Part shown: positions 27,243 to 35,880 of the stretch, piece by piece
Position numbering within the stretch: the first letter of the stretch is position 1
Layout of the letters: each line of letters opens with the position of its first letter
Origin: Massilia niastensis DSM 21313
GTDB lineage: Bacteria; Pseudomonadota; Gammaproteobacteria; Burkholderiales; Burkholderiaceae_D
Reading direction: 5' to 3'
NCBI RefSeq assembly: GCF_000382345.1
Contig: NZ_KB908120.1
Coordinates: 1 to 53,512, forward strand
DNA: 53,512 nucleotides
The notes under the pieces: generated by a model
What the model was told of the DNA's origin: nothing
Databases searched by the model: none
What the model saw: the letters and a program-made list of their open reading frames with translations, nothing else
Made by a program: the position numbers and the translations under genes

Positions 27243-27887
27243 TCAGCGCGCCAGCATGCGGCGGCCAAATTTGTACAGGCCGGCAAGGGCCAGCGGCCCC
27301 ATCGCCGCGCTCACGCCCACCAGCACGATCTCGGTGAGGTGCTCGCGGACGATCTGTATGTTGCCGAACAAGTAGCCGCCGGTGACGAGGCTGGCCACCC
27401 ACAGCACCGCGCCCGTCACGTTGAAGAGCTGGAAGCGGGCATGCGTCATGTCCGACACGCCGGCCACGAAGGGCGCGAAGGTGCGTACCACCGGCACGAA
27501 GCGCGCCAGGATGATGGTCTTGCCGCCATGCTTCTCGAAGAAATTGTGGGTGCGGTGCAAGGCATCCTTGTTGAGCCACCGGTAGTTGTGGGTAAACATC
27601 CGGTGCCCCACCGCCTCGCCGATGAAGTAATTCAGGGTATTGCCCGTGACCGCCGCCATGATGAGCAGCGTCATCAGCAGCGGATAGCTCATCTGGCCGG
27701 TGGCGCAGAATGCGCCGGCGATGAACAGCAGGGTGTCTCCAGGGAAGAAAAACAGGACCACGAGGCCGGTTTCACAGAATATGATCGCAAACAGCACGAT
27801 GTAGACGTACATACCGTACTGGGCGAGCAGCGTACCCAGCGTCTTGTCGACATGCAGAATCATGTCGACGAATTGCATCAGATCCAT
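27243..27887 (-). CDS. DedA-family membrane protein
   Basis: 214 aa inner-membrane protein of the DedA/VTT family, members of which flip undecaprenyl phosphate or phospholipids or support proton-motive-force homeostasis. FFPGDTLLFIAGAFCATG, the amphipathic GGKTIILARFVPVVRTFAPF with its conserved Arg residues, and several hydrophobic helices are visible. A TAGGA-like ribosome-binding site precedes the ATG. It is expressed away from the divergent cyclophilin gene, with 182 bp between them. Confidence 0.9.
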   Translation of the reverse strand: MDLMQFVDMILHVDKTLGTLLAQYGMYVYIVLFAIIFCETGLVVLFFFPGDTLLFIAGAFCATGQMSYPLLMTLLIMAAVTGNTLNYFIGEAVGHRMFTHNYRWLNKDALHRTHNFFEKHGGKTIILARFVPVVRTFAPFVAGVSDMTHARFQLFNVTGAVLWVASLVTGGYLFGNIQIVREHLTEIVLVGVSAAMGPLALAGLYKFGRRMLAR

Positions 27888-28069
27888 ATTATTCCTAAGA
27901 GGGTGCGCCGCATCATACCATCAGTCACTCATCGCCAATGACAGGGGGCGTCCGTCGCAGCGCACTATTTTTTCTTGTTCACGGATGTTTCCAAATCGAC
28001 TAGATTCCAGTTTACAATCCCCTCCACCATCACAACAAGGCGGCCCGGCCGCACCGAGGAGAAGACAGG

Positions 28070-28999
28070 ATGCAGTTGATGACGTCGACCATGCTTCGTT
28101 CCACCCTGGGCACGGCCCTGCTCGCCCTGCTGGCCGCCGGCGGCGCGCAGGCCAGGACCGCGAAGGAATTGCCGCCCAAGCCTTCGGTGGCGGACGTGGT
28201 CAAGGCGTCCAAGCCGTCCGAATGGCGTCCGCTGGATCCCGACAACACGCTCTACATGGAACTCCCCGCGGGACGCGTGATCATCGAACTGGCCCCGGCC
28301 TTCGCGCCCAGCACGGCCGCCAACATCCGCGCCCTGGTGCGCGAGCGCTACTTCGACGGCCTGGCGATCATCCGCGCCCAGGATGGCTTCGTGGTCCAGT
28401 GGGGCGACCCGGACGAGGAAAAACCACGGCCGTTCAAGGCGCAGCAGACCGTCAAGGCCGAGTTCACCGTGCCGGTCAAGGGGACCGGCGCCTTCACCCG
28501 CCTGGCCGACCGCGACGTCTATGCGCCCCAGGTCGGCCACGCGAACGGCTTCCCGGCCGCGCGCGACCCGGCCAAGGGCGAAACCTGGCTGCCGCACTGC
28601 TATGGCATGGTCGGCGTGGCGCGCGACAACGATGCCGACACCGGCAACGGTTCCCAGCTGTACACCGTGATCGGCCACGCCCCGCGCCACCTGGACCGCA
28701 ACATCACCGTCGTCGGCCGCGTCGTCTCGGGCATGCCCCTGCTCACCGTGATGCCGCGCGGCACCGGCGCCTCGGGCTTCTACGAGAAGGCCGAGCAGCG
28801 CACCCCGATCGCCAGCGTGCGCCTGGCGGCCGACCTGCCGGAAGCCGAGCGCAGCAAGTTCGAGGTGATGCGCACCGACAGCGCTTCCTACCAGGCCGTG
28901 ATCGAGGCGCAGCGCAACCGCGGCGGCCCGTGGACCAAGGTCGCGGCCGGCCGCATCGACCTGTGCAACGCCCCGATTCCGGTGCGCGAACAGAAATAA
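28070..28999 (+). CDS. Exported cyclophilin-type peptidyl-prolyl isomerase
   Basis: 309 aa. A signal peptide ends near ARA (about residue 29). The cyclophilin domain follows: TLYMELPAGRVIIELAPAFA, LVRERYFDGLAIIRAQDGFVVQWGDPD and MVGVARDNDADTGNGSQLYTVIG, where the usual catalytic FHR is changed to IIRA, retaining only the Arg. It assists folding of periplasmic proteins by proline isomerisation. It is larger than simple PpiA (about 190 aa), with inserts in the middle and a C-terminal extension, as in a known family of proteobacterial variants. GAGGAGAAG precedes the ATG. Confidence 0.88.
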   Translation: MQLMTSTMLRSTLGTALLALLAAGGAQARTAKELPPKPSVADVVKASKPSEWRPLDPDNTLYMELPAGRVIIELAPAFAPSTAANIRALVRERYFDGLAIIRAQDGFVVQWGDPDEEKPRPFKAQQTVKAEFTVPVKGTGAFTRLADRDVYAPQVGHANGFPAARDPAKGETWLPHCYGMVGVARDNDADTGNGSQLYTVIGHAPRHLDRNITVVGRVVSGMPLLTVMPRGTGASGFYEKAEQRTPIASVRLAADLPEAERSKFEVMRTDSASYQAVIEAQRNRGGPWTKVAAGRIDLCNAPIPVREQK

Positions 29000-29041
29000 G
29001 ACGTCCGGTCCGCCGCATGGCGACGGGATATAATCCGAAGG

Positions 29042-30949
29042 ATGAACGCGCCCGTCCCCACCTACCGTCCCATCCAGCAGCTCCCTGACCAGCTCATCTC
29101 GCAGATCGCCGCAGGCGAAGTGGTCGAGCGGCCCTCGGCCGTCGTCAAGGAACTGCTGGAGAACGCGCTCGACGCCGGGTCGACCCAGATCACCGTGCGC
29201 CTCGAGGAAGGCGGCGTCAAGCGCATCGCCATCACCGACAATGGCCGCGGCATCCCACCGGAAGAGCTGCCGCTGGCGCTGTCGCGCCACGCGACCTCGA
29301 AGATCGCTTCCCTGACCGACCTCGAGAACGTCTCCACCCTCGGCTTCCGTGGCGAGGCGCTGGCCTCGATCGCCTCGGTGGCGGCGGTGCGCATCACCTC
29401 GCGCACGCCCGGTTCGCCGCACGCCTACGAGATCGTCGGCTCGCACCTTGGCGCCGTCGCGCCGTCCAGCGGCGCGTTCGGCACCACGATCGACGTCCAG
29501 GACCTGTACTTCAACACGCCCGCGCGCCGCAAGTTCCTGAAATCCGAGCAGACCGAATACGGCCATTGCGCCGAAGTCGTGCGCCGCATCGCGCTGGCGC
29601 GCCCGGACGTCTCGTTCAGCCTGACGCACAACGGCCGCACCATCGACCACTGGAACGTCAGCGAGGCGGCGCGCCGCAGCGCCCAGATCCTCGGCACCGA
29701 CTTCGCCGAGGCGCGCCTGGAGCTGGACCAGGCGGCCGGCCCCTTGCGCCTGCACGGCTACGTCGGCCTGCCGACCGCCTCGAAGGCGCGCGCCGACGGC
29801 CAGTTCTTCTACGTGAACGGACGCTTCGTGCGCGACAAGCTGCTGGTGCACGCGGTGCGCGCCGCCTACCAGGACGTGCTGCACGGGGACCGCTTCCCGT
29901 CCTATGTGCTGTCGCTGGACCTCGACCCGGCCCTGGTCGACGTCAACGTCCACCCGTCCAAGATCGAGGTGCGCTTCCGCGACAGCCGCGCGGTGCACCA
30001 GTTCGTGTTCCACGCGGTGCAGCGCGCGCTGGCCCAGACCTCGGCCACCGCCCACGGCAGCGTGCCGGCGCCGATCACGGCCGCCGAAGTACGGCCCAGC
30101 GGCGCCCCGGCATGGCAGCCGCGCCCGCACGAGCAGACCTCGTTCGGCGCCCAGCTGGCGCCGAGTTTCTCGCCTTCTCCGTTCGCGCCGGGCAGCCGCT
30201 GGGACGATCCGCAGCAGGGCGGCGTGGCCCAGCGCACCGCGGCCTACGGCGCGCTGTTCGCAAGCGGCGGGTCCGACCAGGCCGCCGCACCGGCGCCGTC
30301 GGCCGCCGCCGCGGTGCCGCTGGCGGCGTCCGACCGCCCGCTGTCGAACGACGACTTCCCGCTCGGCTTCGCGCTGGCCCAGTTGCACGGCATCTACATC
30401 CTGGCCCAGAACACCAAGGGCCTGGTGCTGGTCGACATGCACGCGGCCCACGAGCGCATCCTGTACGAGCAGCTGAAGAACGCGCTCGACGCCCAGGTCC
30501 AGGGCCAGGAGATGCAGGTGCAGTCGCTGCTGATCCCGGTGACCTTCTACGCCGACGCCATCGAGGTGGCGACCGCCACCGACCACCAGGACACGCTCAA
30601 GGCGCTCGGCTTCGACATCGCCGCGCTGTCGCCGACCACGGTGGCGGTGCGCACCGTGCCGACCCTGCTGAAGAACGCCGATGCCCAGACCCTGGCGCGC
30701 GACGTGCTGCGCGACGTGCGCGAATTCGGCGGCTCGCGCGTACTGATCGAGCGCCGCAACGAACTGCTGGGCACCCTCGCCTGCCACACGGCGGTGCGCG
30801 CCAACCGCATCCTGAGCGTGCCCGAGATGAACGCGCTGCTGCGCCAGATGGAGAGCACCGAGCGCGCCGACCAGTGCAACCACGGGCGCCCGACCTGGGT
30901 GCAGCTCGAGATCTCGGCCCTCGACAAACTGTTCCTGCGCGGTCAATGA
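29042..30949 (+). CDS. mutL: DNA mismatch repair protein MutL
   Basis: 635 aa. It links MutS recognition to strand incision. The N-terminal GHKL ATPase has ELLENALDAGSTQI, DNGRGIPPEE and GFRGEALASIAS. The C-terminal domain has VDMHAAHERILYEQ (about 464-477), a variant of the DQHA(X)2E(X)4E endonuclease motif, along with ACHTAVRANR and QCNHGRPTWVQL. This suggests a latent endonuclease, as in bacteria without MutH; the Met in place of Gln is a noted variant. A long Pro/Ala linker (about 340-430) joins the domains. Its stop overlaps the miaA start. Confidence 0.96.
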   Translation: MNAPVPTYRPIQQLPDQLISQIAAGEVVERPSAVVKELLENALDAGSTQITVRLEEGGVKRIAITDNGRGIPPEELPLALSRHATSKIASLTDLENVSTLGFRGEALASIASVAAVRITSRTPGSPHAYEIVGSHLGAVAPSSGAFGTTIDVQDLYFNTPARRKFLKSEQTEYGHCAEVVRRIALARPDVSFSLTHNGRTIDHWNVSEAARRSAQILGTDFAEARLELDQAAGPLRLHGYVGLPTASKARADGQFFYVNGRFVRDKLLVHAVRAAYQDVLHGDRFPSYVLSLDLDPALVDVNVHPSKIEVRFRDSRAVHQFVFHAVQRALAQTSATAHGSVPAPITAAEVRPSGAPAWQPRPHEQTSFGAQLAPSFSPSPFAPGSRWDDPQQGGVAQRTAAYGALFASGGSDQAAAPAPSAAAAVPLAASDRPLSNDDFPLGFALAQLHGIYILAQNTKGLVLVDMHAAHERILYEQLKNALDAQVQGQEMQVQSLLIPVTFYADAIEVATATDHQDTLKALGFDIAALSPTTVAVRTVPTLLKNADAQTLARDVLRDVREFGGSRVLIERRNELLGTLACHTAVRANRILSVPEMNALLRQMESTERADQCNHGRPTWVQLEISALDKLFLRGQ

Positions 30950-31908
30950 TGGCGGATACGAATGTGAAGAAGCCACTGGCGGTGGCCATCATGGGCCCGA
31001 CCGCGTCCGGCAAGACCGCGGCGGCGCTGGCGATCGCGCGCAAGCGTCCGGTCGAGATCATCTCGGTCGACTCGGCCCTGGTCTACCGCGGCATGGACAT
31101 CGGCACCGCCAAGCCCAGCGCCGAGGAACTGGCGAGCGCGCCGCACCACCTGATCGACATCATCGAACCGACCGAGGCCTATTCGGTCGCCCAGTTCCGC
31201 GACGATACAATCCGGCTGGTGGGCGAGATCAGCGCGCGCGGCCGCCTGCCTTTGCTGGTCGGCGGCACCATGATGTATTTCAAGGGCCTGACCGACGGCC
31301 TGGACGACCTGCCGACCGCCGACCCCGCGCTGCGCGTCGCGATCGAGGCGGAGGCGGCGCGCATCGGCTGGCCCGGCATGCACGCGAAGCTGCGCGAGCT
31401 GGATCCGGTGACGGCCGACCGGCTGGCGCCGAACGACGCCCAGCGCATCAACCGCGCGCTGGAGATCATCGAACTGTCCGGCAAGCCGATGTCGGAACTG
31501 CTGGCGCGCCGCGCCAAGCCCGAGCTGCCGTTCGAGCTGGTCTCGTTCGCGCTGGAGCCCTCGGAGCGCAGCGTGCTGCACCAGCGCATCGCGCTGCGTT
31601 TCGACCAGATGCTGGGCGAGCGCGACGACCAGGGCCTGGTGGCCGAAGTGGCGCGCCTGCGCGCCCGTGGCGACCTGACGCCCTCGCTGCCGTCGATGCG
31701 CTGCGTCGGCTACCGCCAGGCATGGGAATACCTGGACGGCCGGATCGACCGCGCGGGCCTGCGCGAGACGGGCATCATCGCCACCCGCCAGCTGGCCAAG
31801 CGCCAGGTCACCTGGCTGCGCGCGATGCCGGACCGGATCGTCATCGACTGCCTCGGCGCGGACCCGACCGGAGCCTTGCTGCGCCGCCTGTCCGAGCTGG
31901 ACAAGTGA
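30946..31908 (+). CDS. miaA: tRNA dimethylallyltransferase MiaA
   Basis: 320 aa. It adds the dimethylallyl group to N6 of A37 in tRNAs reading UNN codons; MiaB, encoded at 50375, then methylthiolates it. The P-loop is GPTASGKTAAAL, followed by DSALVYRGMDIGTAKPS, GGTMMYFKGLTDGL and RQAWEYLDG. The start ATG overlaps the mutL stop (ATGA), and an adjacent second ATG at 30949 is equally possible. mutL-miaA coupling is a conserved arrangement. Confidence 0.96.
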   Translation: MMADTNVKKPLAVAIMGPTASGKTAAALAIARKRPVEIISVDSALVYRGMDIGTAKPSAEELASAPHHLIDIIEPTEAYSVAQFRDDTIRLVGEISARGRLPLLVGGTMMYFKGLTDGLDDLPTADPALRVAIEAEAARIGWPGMHAKLRELDPVTADRLAPNDAQRINRALEIIELSGKPMSELLARRAKPELPFELVSFALEPSERSVLHQRIALRFDQMLGERDDQGLVAEVARLRARGDLTPSLPSMRCVGYRQAWEYLDGRIDRAGLRETGIIATRQLAKRQVTWLRAMPDRIVIDCLGADPTGALLRRLSELDK

Positions 31909-32015
31909 CAGGGACATCCCCGCGAACGTGGGGCTCGCGCCACAGGCTTTTCCAATCGAATGTTGCCTGTGGTAACCTGCCGACACATAGACAGCACAGC
32001 AAGACGGTGGCAGGC

Positions 32016-32576
32016 ATGCCGCCCGAACCCGGCATGACGACTCCCTTCCTCCGCTATTCCTGCGTCGCGGCCATGGCCGCCCTCCTCGCCGCCTGTTCGA
32101 GCACGCCCGTCAACAAGTCCTCGAAGTACTACCTGGACGACGGCCCGATGAAGGGTATTACCCAGGAAATGGTCGACACCCTGCCGGAACCGGTGCCCAG
32201 GCGCGAGCCCCTGCACAAGGGCGCGGCCCGTCCCTACGAAGTGCTGGGCAGGAAATACATGCCGATGACCAGGCTGGAGCCGTTCAGGCAGCGCGGCCTG
32301 GGTTCGTGGTACGGCACCCGCTACCACGGCAAGAAGGGCTCGATCGGCGAGCCCTACGACATGCTGCAGCTGACCGCGGCCCACCCGATCCTGCCGCTGC
32401 CGTCCTACGCGCGCGTGACCAACCTCGAGAACGGCAAGAGCGTGGTGGTGCGCCTGAACGACCGCGGCCCCTTCCTGCACGATCGCATCATCGACTTGTC
32501 CTACGCGGCGGCAATGCGCCTGGGCTACGCCAAGCGCGGCAGCGCCAAGCTCGAAGTCGAACTCCTGCTTCCCTGA
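32016..32576 (+). CDS. rlpA: RlpA-like lipoprotein with double-psi beta-barrel
   Basis: 186 aa. The N-terminal signal ends in a lipobox (ALLAAC, Cys27), so it is a lipoprotein. The double-psi beta-barrel is recognised by LGSWYGTRYHGKKGSIGEPYD and VVVRLNDRGPFLHDRIIDLS, typical of RlpA, a septal-ring lytic transglycosylase acting on denuded glycan strands. The usual TASGE motif is replaced by GSIGE, and there is no C-terminal SPOR domain, so septal targeting by naked glycan is not expected. A purine-rich stretch (GGTGG, GCAGG) precedes ATG 32016; ATG 32034 is an alternative. Confidence 0.85.
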   Translation: MPPEPGMTTPFLRYSCVAAMAALLAACSSTPVNKSSKYYLDDGPMKGITQEMVDTLPEPVPRREPLHKGAARPYEVLGRKYMPMTRLEPFRQRGLGSWYGTRYHGKKGSIGEPYDMLQLTAAHPILPLPSYARVTNLENGKSVVVRLNDRGPFLHDRIIDLSYAAAMRLGYAKRGSAKLEVELLLP

Positions 32577-32641
32577 TTTTCGGGTAATATTGTCGTTTCC
32601 CCTAGAAGCTGCACTTTTTTGTGGTGCGGACAGTTCCAGCC

Positions 32642-32670
32642 TTGACAGGGAAGAAGGCAGCCGGGATAAT
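32642..32670 (+). promoter_or_regulatory. Near-consensus sigma-70 promoter of the tRNA-Met genes
   Basis: TTGACA (32642-32647), a 17-bp spacer and GATAAT (32665-32670). The start site would be near 32677, just before the tRNA. Confidence 0.88.
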
Positions 32671-32682
32671 GCCTGCCGTTGC

Positions 32683-32759
32683 GGTGATATAGCTCAGCTG
32701 GTTAGAGCACAGCACTCATAATGCTGGGGTCGGTGGTTCAAGTCCACCTATCACCACCA
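32683..32759 (+). tRNA. tRNA-Met (CAU), copy 1
   Basis: 77 nt with acceptor GGTGATA/TATCACC, anticodon loop CTCATAA, T loop TTCAAGT and encoded CCA. The acceptor pairs differ from tRNA-Ile2 (no C4-G69, C5-G68), and the first pair is a normal G-C, unlike an initiator, so it is an elongator tRNA-Met. Confidence 0.95.
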
Positions 32760-32772
32760 AAGATTTCGAGCG

Positions 32773-32806
32773 AATGGCTTGGCTCATGCGAGTCAAGCCA
32801 TTTTGC
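32773..32806 (+). terminator. Intrinsic terminator between the two tRNA-Met genes
   Basis: AATGGCTTGGCTC and GAGTCAAGCCATT form a 13-bp stem (one G-U) with an ATGC loop, followed by TTTTGCTTT. Confidence 0.75.
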
Positions 32807-32818
32807 TTTCCCTGTTCT

Positions 32819-32895
32819 GGTGATATAGCTCAGCTGGTTAGAGCACAGCACTCATAATGCTGGGGTCGGTGGTTCAAGTCCACCTATCACCACCA
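32819..32895 (+). tRNA. tRNA-Met (CAU), copy 2
   Basis: Identical over all 77 nt to the copy at 32683-32759, with 59 nt between them, so it is a recent tandem duplication or is kept identical by conversion. No promoter of its own was found after the intervening terminator. Confidence 0.95.
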
Positions 32896-32902
32896 CATGC
32901 GC

Positions 32903-32940
32903 AAGCCGCCGTCCCGCAAGGGCGGCGGCTTGTTTGTTTT
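32903..32940 (+). terminator. Intrinsic terminator after the second tRNA-Met
   Basis: CAAGCCGCC and GGCGGCTTG form a 9-bp stem, followed by TTTGTTTT. Confidence 0.85.
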
Positions 32941-32977
32941 CGGCGCCCGCACGATCACCCCTCGATCCCACGCGCCC

Positions 32978-35467
32978 CTAGTGCGCCCGCCCCTCCGGCC
33001 TGCTGGCAAAATGAAAATTCGCCGCCTGCAGCTGGGATATGAACTCCTGCGCCGGCAAGGGATGGGCAATGAATTCGCCCTGCGCCTCATCGCAGCCGAG
33101 CTTTGCCAGCGCATCCCATATCTCCCGGTTGGCCGTCCCTTCCGCAATCACCGTCATGCCGAGATTGTGCGCCAGGTCGATGGTGGACTTGACGATCACC
33201 TCCGCACCCTTGTCGTCGATCATGTGCATCGTGAAGCCGTGGTCGATCTTGATGACGTTGATCGGCAGTTTCGTCAGGTAGTTCAGCGACGAGTAGCCGG
33301 TTCCAAAGTCGTCCACGAACAGGCGGAATCCCATCTTGCTCAAGCGGTGGAGTTCCTCGATCGATGCGGCCGGGTCGACCATCAGGCTGCTCTCGGTGAT
33401 CTCCAGCCCCAGCCATGCCGCTTCCACGCCCCAGGTAAGGAGCAGGTATTTCAGGTTGGACGCCAGATCCGGTTCGTTCAGGTCGCGTGCCGACAGATTG
33501 ACCGCCAGCGGGATATGGAAGCCTTGCCGCTGCCATGCATAGAATTGCTTGGCAGCGGCCTGCAGCATGAAGTCCGTCAAGGGATGGATCATTTCCGTCG
33601 GTTCGATCAGGGGAATGAAGCGGTCGGGGCCGATCAGTCCGTATTTGGGATGCTGCCACCGCACCAGCGCTTCGGCGCCGATGATCTCCCCCGAGCGGAT
33701 ATTCGCCTTCGGCTGGCAATACAGCTCCAGCTGGCCGGCGCTGATCGCATGCCGGAATTCTCCCATCAGGGCGAGTCGCTGCGGATTGTAGGGATCCAGC
33801 GCCGGCTCGTAGAAGGCGTAGACCTGTCCCGATTGCCTGGCCTCGTAGAGCGCCACGTCCGCCTTGCGCAGGATGGTATCCGGGTCGGTGCCATGCCCGG
33901 GCGCCAGCGCGATGCCGATGTGGGCGCCCAGTCCGTAGCTGATATCGGCAATCGAAAACGGCTCTTCCAGCACCGCCACGAGATTCCGGATCCTGGCGGC
34001 CGCATCGGATGCGGTGGCATCGGGCAGCATGATCGCGAATTGCGCGGTGCCGGTGCGCGCCACCAGGTCTTTCGGTTTCACTGCCTGGCGGATGCGCATG
34101 CCGACTTCCTTCAACAGGATGTCGCCATTCGCGTGCCCCAGCGTGAAGTTAATGTCGCGCAGCCGGCTCATGCTCACCAGGAGCAAGGCCAGCGGCTGGC
34201 ATACCGCAGGGGCAACGCCGAGCCGGGCCTCGAGTTCCTGCCGCAGCAGGGAACGATTCGGCAAGCCCGTCACCTCGTCATGGAATGCAAGGCGCCGTAT
34301 CCGTTCTTCCGCCTGCCGTTTCTCGGTGACATCCTGCGCGATGCCCACCATGCGCACCGGCTTCCCTTCGGCGTCGAAGCTCGCCTGGCCCATCGAGTGC
34401 ACGATCAACTCCTGGCCGTCCGTGGGACGCAGCACCCGGTACTCGACGTCATAGCGCCCTTCGGGATCGGCAAATGCCCTGGCGCGCGCCTGCCGGATGA
34501 GGTCATGGTCGTCGGGGTGGACGCGCTCGAACAGCGTGGCCGAGCTGATTTCCGCGGCCCCGGACGGGAGCCCGAACAACTGCAGGGTTTCCGCGGACGT
34601 CGTCATGCAGCGATCGTTCGCGACATCCAGGGTCCAGGTGCCGCACTTGGCAATTTCCTGGGCCTTGGTCAGGTCTGCCTTGGTCTGCAACAACTGCTCT
34701 TCGACCAGCTTCTGTTCGGTCACATCGAGGCAGGTGCCGATGAATTGCCGGCGTCCGCTCCGGTCCAGCACCACCGCGCCTTGGGCCTGGATGACATGGG
34801 TGCTGCCATCAGGCCATACGACCCGATGGGCGCAATTTTCGAGCTTGCCGTCGGACAGGGCTTGCGCCACATGCTCCGACACCGTCTGGCGATCTTCGGG
34901 ATGCACCAGGTGCATGAATTCTTCATAGGTGGGCGCCGCGGACTGCGGTTCCAGGCCGAAATTGCGGAATTCCTGGTCGGACCAGCGCAGGCTGTTTTCA
35001 GGGGGAGTCATGACCCAGCTGCCGAGCTTGGCGATCCTCTGGGTCTGGCTGATATCCCGCTCGGCGCGCCGCAGTTCCGTCACGTCCTGGAACAAGGCCA
35101 GCGCCGCCTCCTTGCCATCGAAGGGAATCTGGCACTGGAACACCTCGACGTCCAGCTGTATCCGGTCCTTGCTCAGCTGCCGCCAATTGCCCGCGTGATG
35201 GAAATCCCCATCGCGCGCCTCGCCCAGCCCGCTGGCGGCGGCGTCCCTGTCCTCCGCCAGGTAGAGGTCCATGACAGACATGCCCAGCCACTCGGACGCG
35301 GGGTAGCCATACACCTGCACGGCAGAGTCGTTGACCTTGAGAATCTTCAGGGAACCTGGATCGTAGACGATCATCGGCAAAGGATTGGTATCGAAGAGCT
35401 TTTGATTCCAGACTTCACATTGTCGAGCAACATCGCCTGCGCCTGCGCTTGAGTCGGCATCCATCAT
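32978..35467 (-). CDS. PAS-PAS-PAS-GGDEF-EAL cyclic-di-GMP signalling protein
   Basis: 829 aa without membrane segments. Three PAS domains (about 20-135, 140-265, 275-400) precede a GGDEF domain (about 405-560) and an EAL domain (about 575-825). The GGDEF motif is changed to GTAQF (near 474), so diguanylate cyclase activity should be lost. The EAL domain keeps GAEALVRW, NLSARDL, LEITES, DDFGTGYS, IKIDHGF, VKSTID and GCDEAQG, so it is probably an active phosphodiesterase. The start at 35467 gives MMDADSSAG. A Lys- or PAS-ligand signal probably controls hydrolysis; the cofactor is unknown. It sits alone, 82 bp past the tRNA-Met pair on the opposite strand. Confidence 0.92.
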   Translation of the reverse strand: MMDADSSAGAGDVARQCEVWNQKLFDTNPLPMIVYDPGSLKILKVNDSAVQVYGYPASEWLGMSVMDLYLAEDRDAAASGLGEARDGDFHHAGNWRQLSKDRIQLDVEVFQCQIPFDGKEAALALFQDVTELRRAERDISQTQRIAKLGSWVMTPPENSLRWSDQEFRNFGLEPQSAAPTYEEFMHLVHPEDRQTVSEHVAQALSDGKLENCAHRVVWPDGSTHVIQAQGAVVLDRSGRRQFIGTCLDVTEQKLVEEQLLQTKADLTKAQEIAKCGTWTLDVANDRCMTTSAETLQLFGLPSGAAEISSATLFERVHPDDHDLIRQARARAFADPEGRYDVEYRVLRPTDGQELIVHSMGQASFDAEGKPVRMVGIAQDVTEKRQAEERIRRLAFHDEVTGLPNRSLLRQELEARLGVAPAVCQPLALLLVSMSRLRDINFTLGHANGDILLKEVGMRIRQAVKPKDLVARTGTAQFAIMLPDATASDAAARIRNLVAVLEEPFSIADISYGLGAHIGIALAPGHGTDPDTILRKADVALYEARQSGQVYAFYEPALDPYNPQRLALMGEFRHAISAGQLELYCQPKANIRSGEIIGAEALVRWQHPKYGLIGPDRFIPLIEPTEMIHPLTDFMLQAAAKQFYAWQRQGFHIPLAVNLSARDLNEPDLASNLKYLLLTWGVEAAWLGLEITESSLMVDPAASIEELHRLSKMGFRLFVDDFGTGYSSLNYLTKLPINVIKIDHGFTMHMIDDKGAEVIVKSTIDLAHNLGMTVIAEGTANREIWDALAKLGCDEAQGEFIAHPLPAQEFISQLQAANFHFASRPEGRAH

Positions 35468-35554
35468 TCCCTCACACGAAGTTAAGAGCTCGCTAAGCGC
35501 ATACTATGCTTTTTTTGGCAGACGCCAATAGCGAAGAAGCATCAGCCAAAAGAC

Positions 35555-35584
35555 AACGGCCCAGCTCACGCGAGCTGGGCCGTT
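35555..35584 (-). terminator. Perfect 13-bp hairpin terminator
   Basis: AACGGCCCAGCTC and GAGCTGGGCCGTT with a 4-nt loop lie between the small gene at 35601 and the PAS-GGDEF-EAL promoter. On the minus strand it is followed by GTCTTTTG. Confidence 0.8.
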
Positions 35585-35600
35585 CCGGATCGATGGCCGG

Positions 35601-35759
35601 TCAGTGCTTCTTGCCGCCGCCCGACACCTTGTTCTCGGTGGCCCAGGCGCGGCGCTTGGCTTCCTTCTCCGGCACGCCGCGTTTCTCGTAGCCTTGCTCG
35701 ATGTGCTTGGCCTGGCGCTTCTGCTTGTCGGTGTACGACGATTTATCACCTTGCGGCAT
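35601..35759 (-). CDS. Small conserved basic protein, 52 aa
   Basis: The protein reads MPQGDKSSYTDKQKRQAKHI at the start and ends GGGKKH, with a central GYEKRGVPEKEAKRRAWATE. It is very basic and has no membrane segment. The ribosome-binding site AAAGGAG lies 6 bp before the ATG, a strong translation signal, and a perfect terminator follows. Similar short proteins occur widely in proteobacteria, often labelled plasmid-stabilisation-like, with no demonstrated function. It is flanked by its own promoter-sized gap and terminator, so it is probably a single-gene unit. Confidence 0.85.
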   Translation of the reverse strand: MPQGDKSSYTDKQKRQAKHIEQGYEKRGVPEKEAKRRAWATENKVSGGGKKH

Positions 35760-35880
35760 GATGATCTCCTTTCATACAAGGGACGGCCAGCAACATTGCC
35801 GGCCCGATAAAGCGCAGGCTACCCCTGTCGTCCTCGCCATTTCGTGCGCTATCCCACGCAAGAGGATGATCTACTCAGCC

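Noticed and set aside
27965..30976. A 1,003-codon open frame on the minus strand
   Set aside because: Antisense to the cyclophilin and mutL genes, low complexity, no motif.
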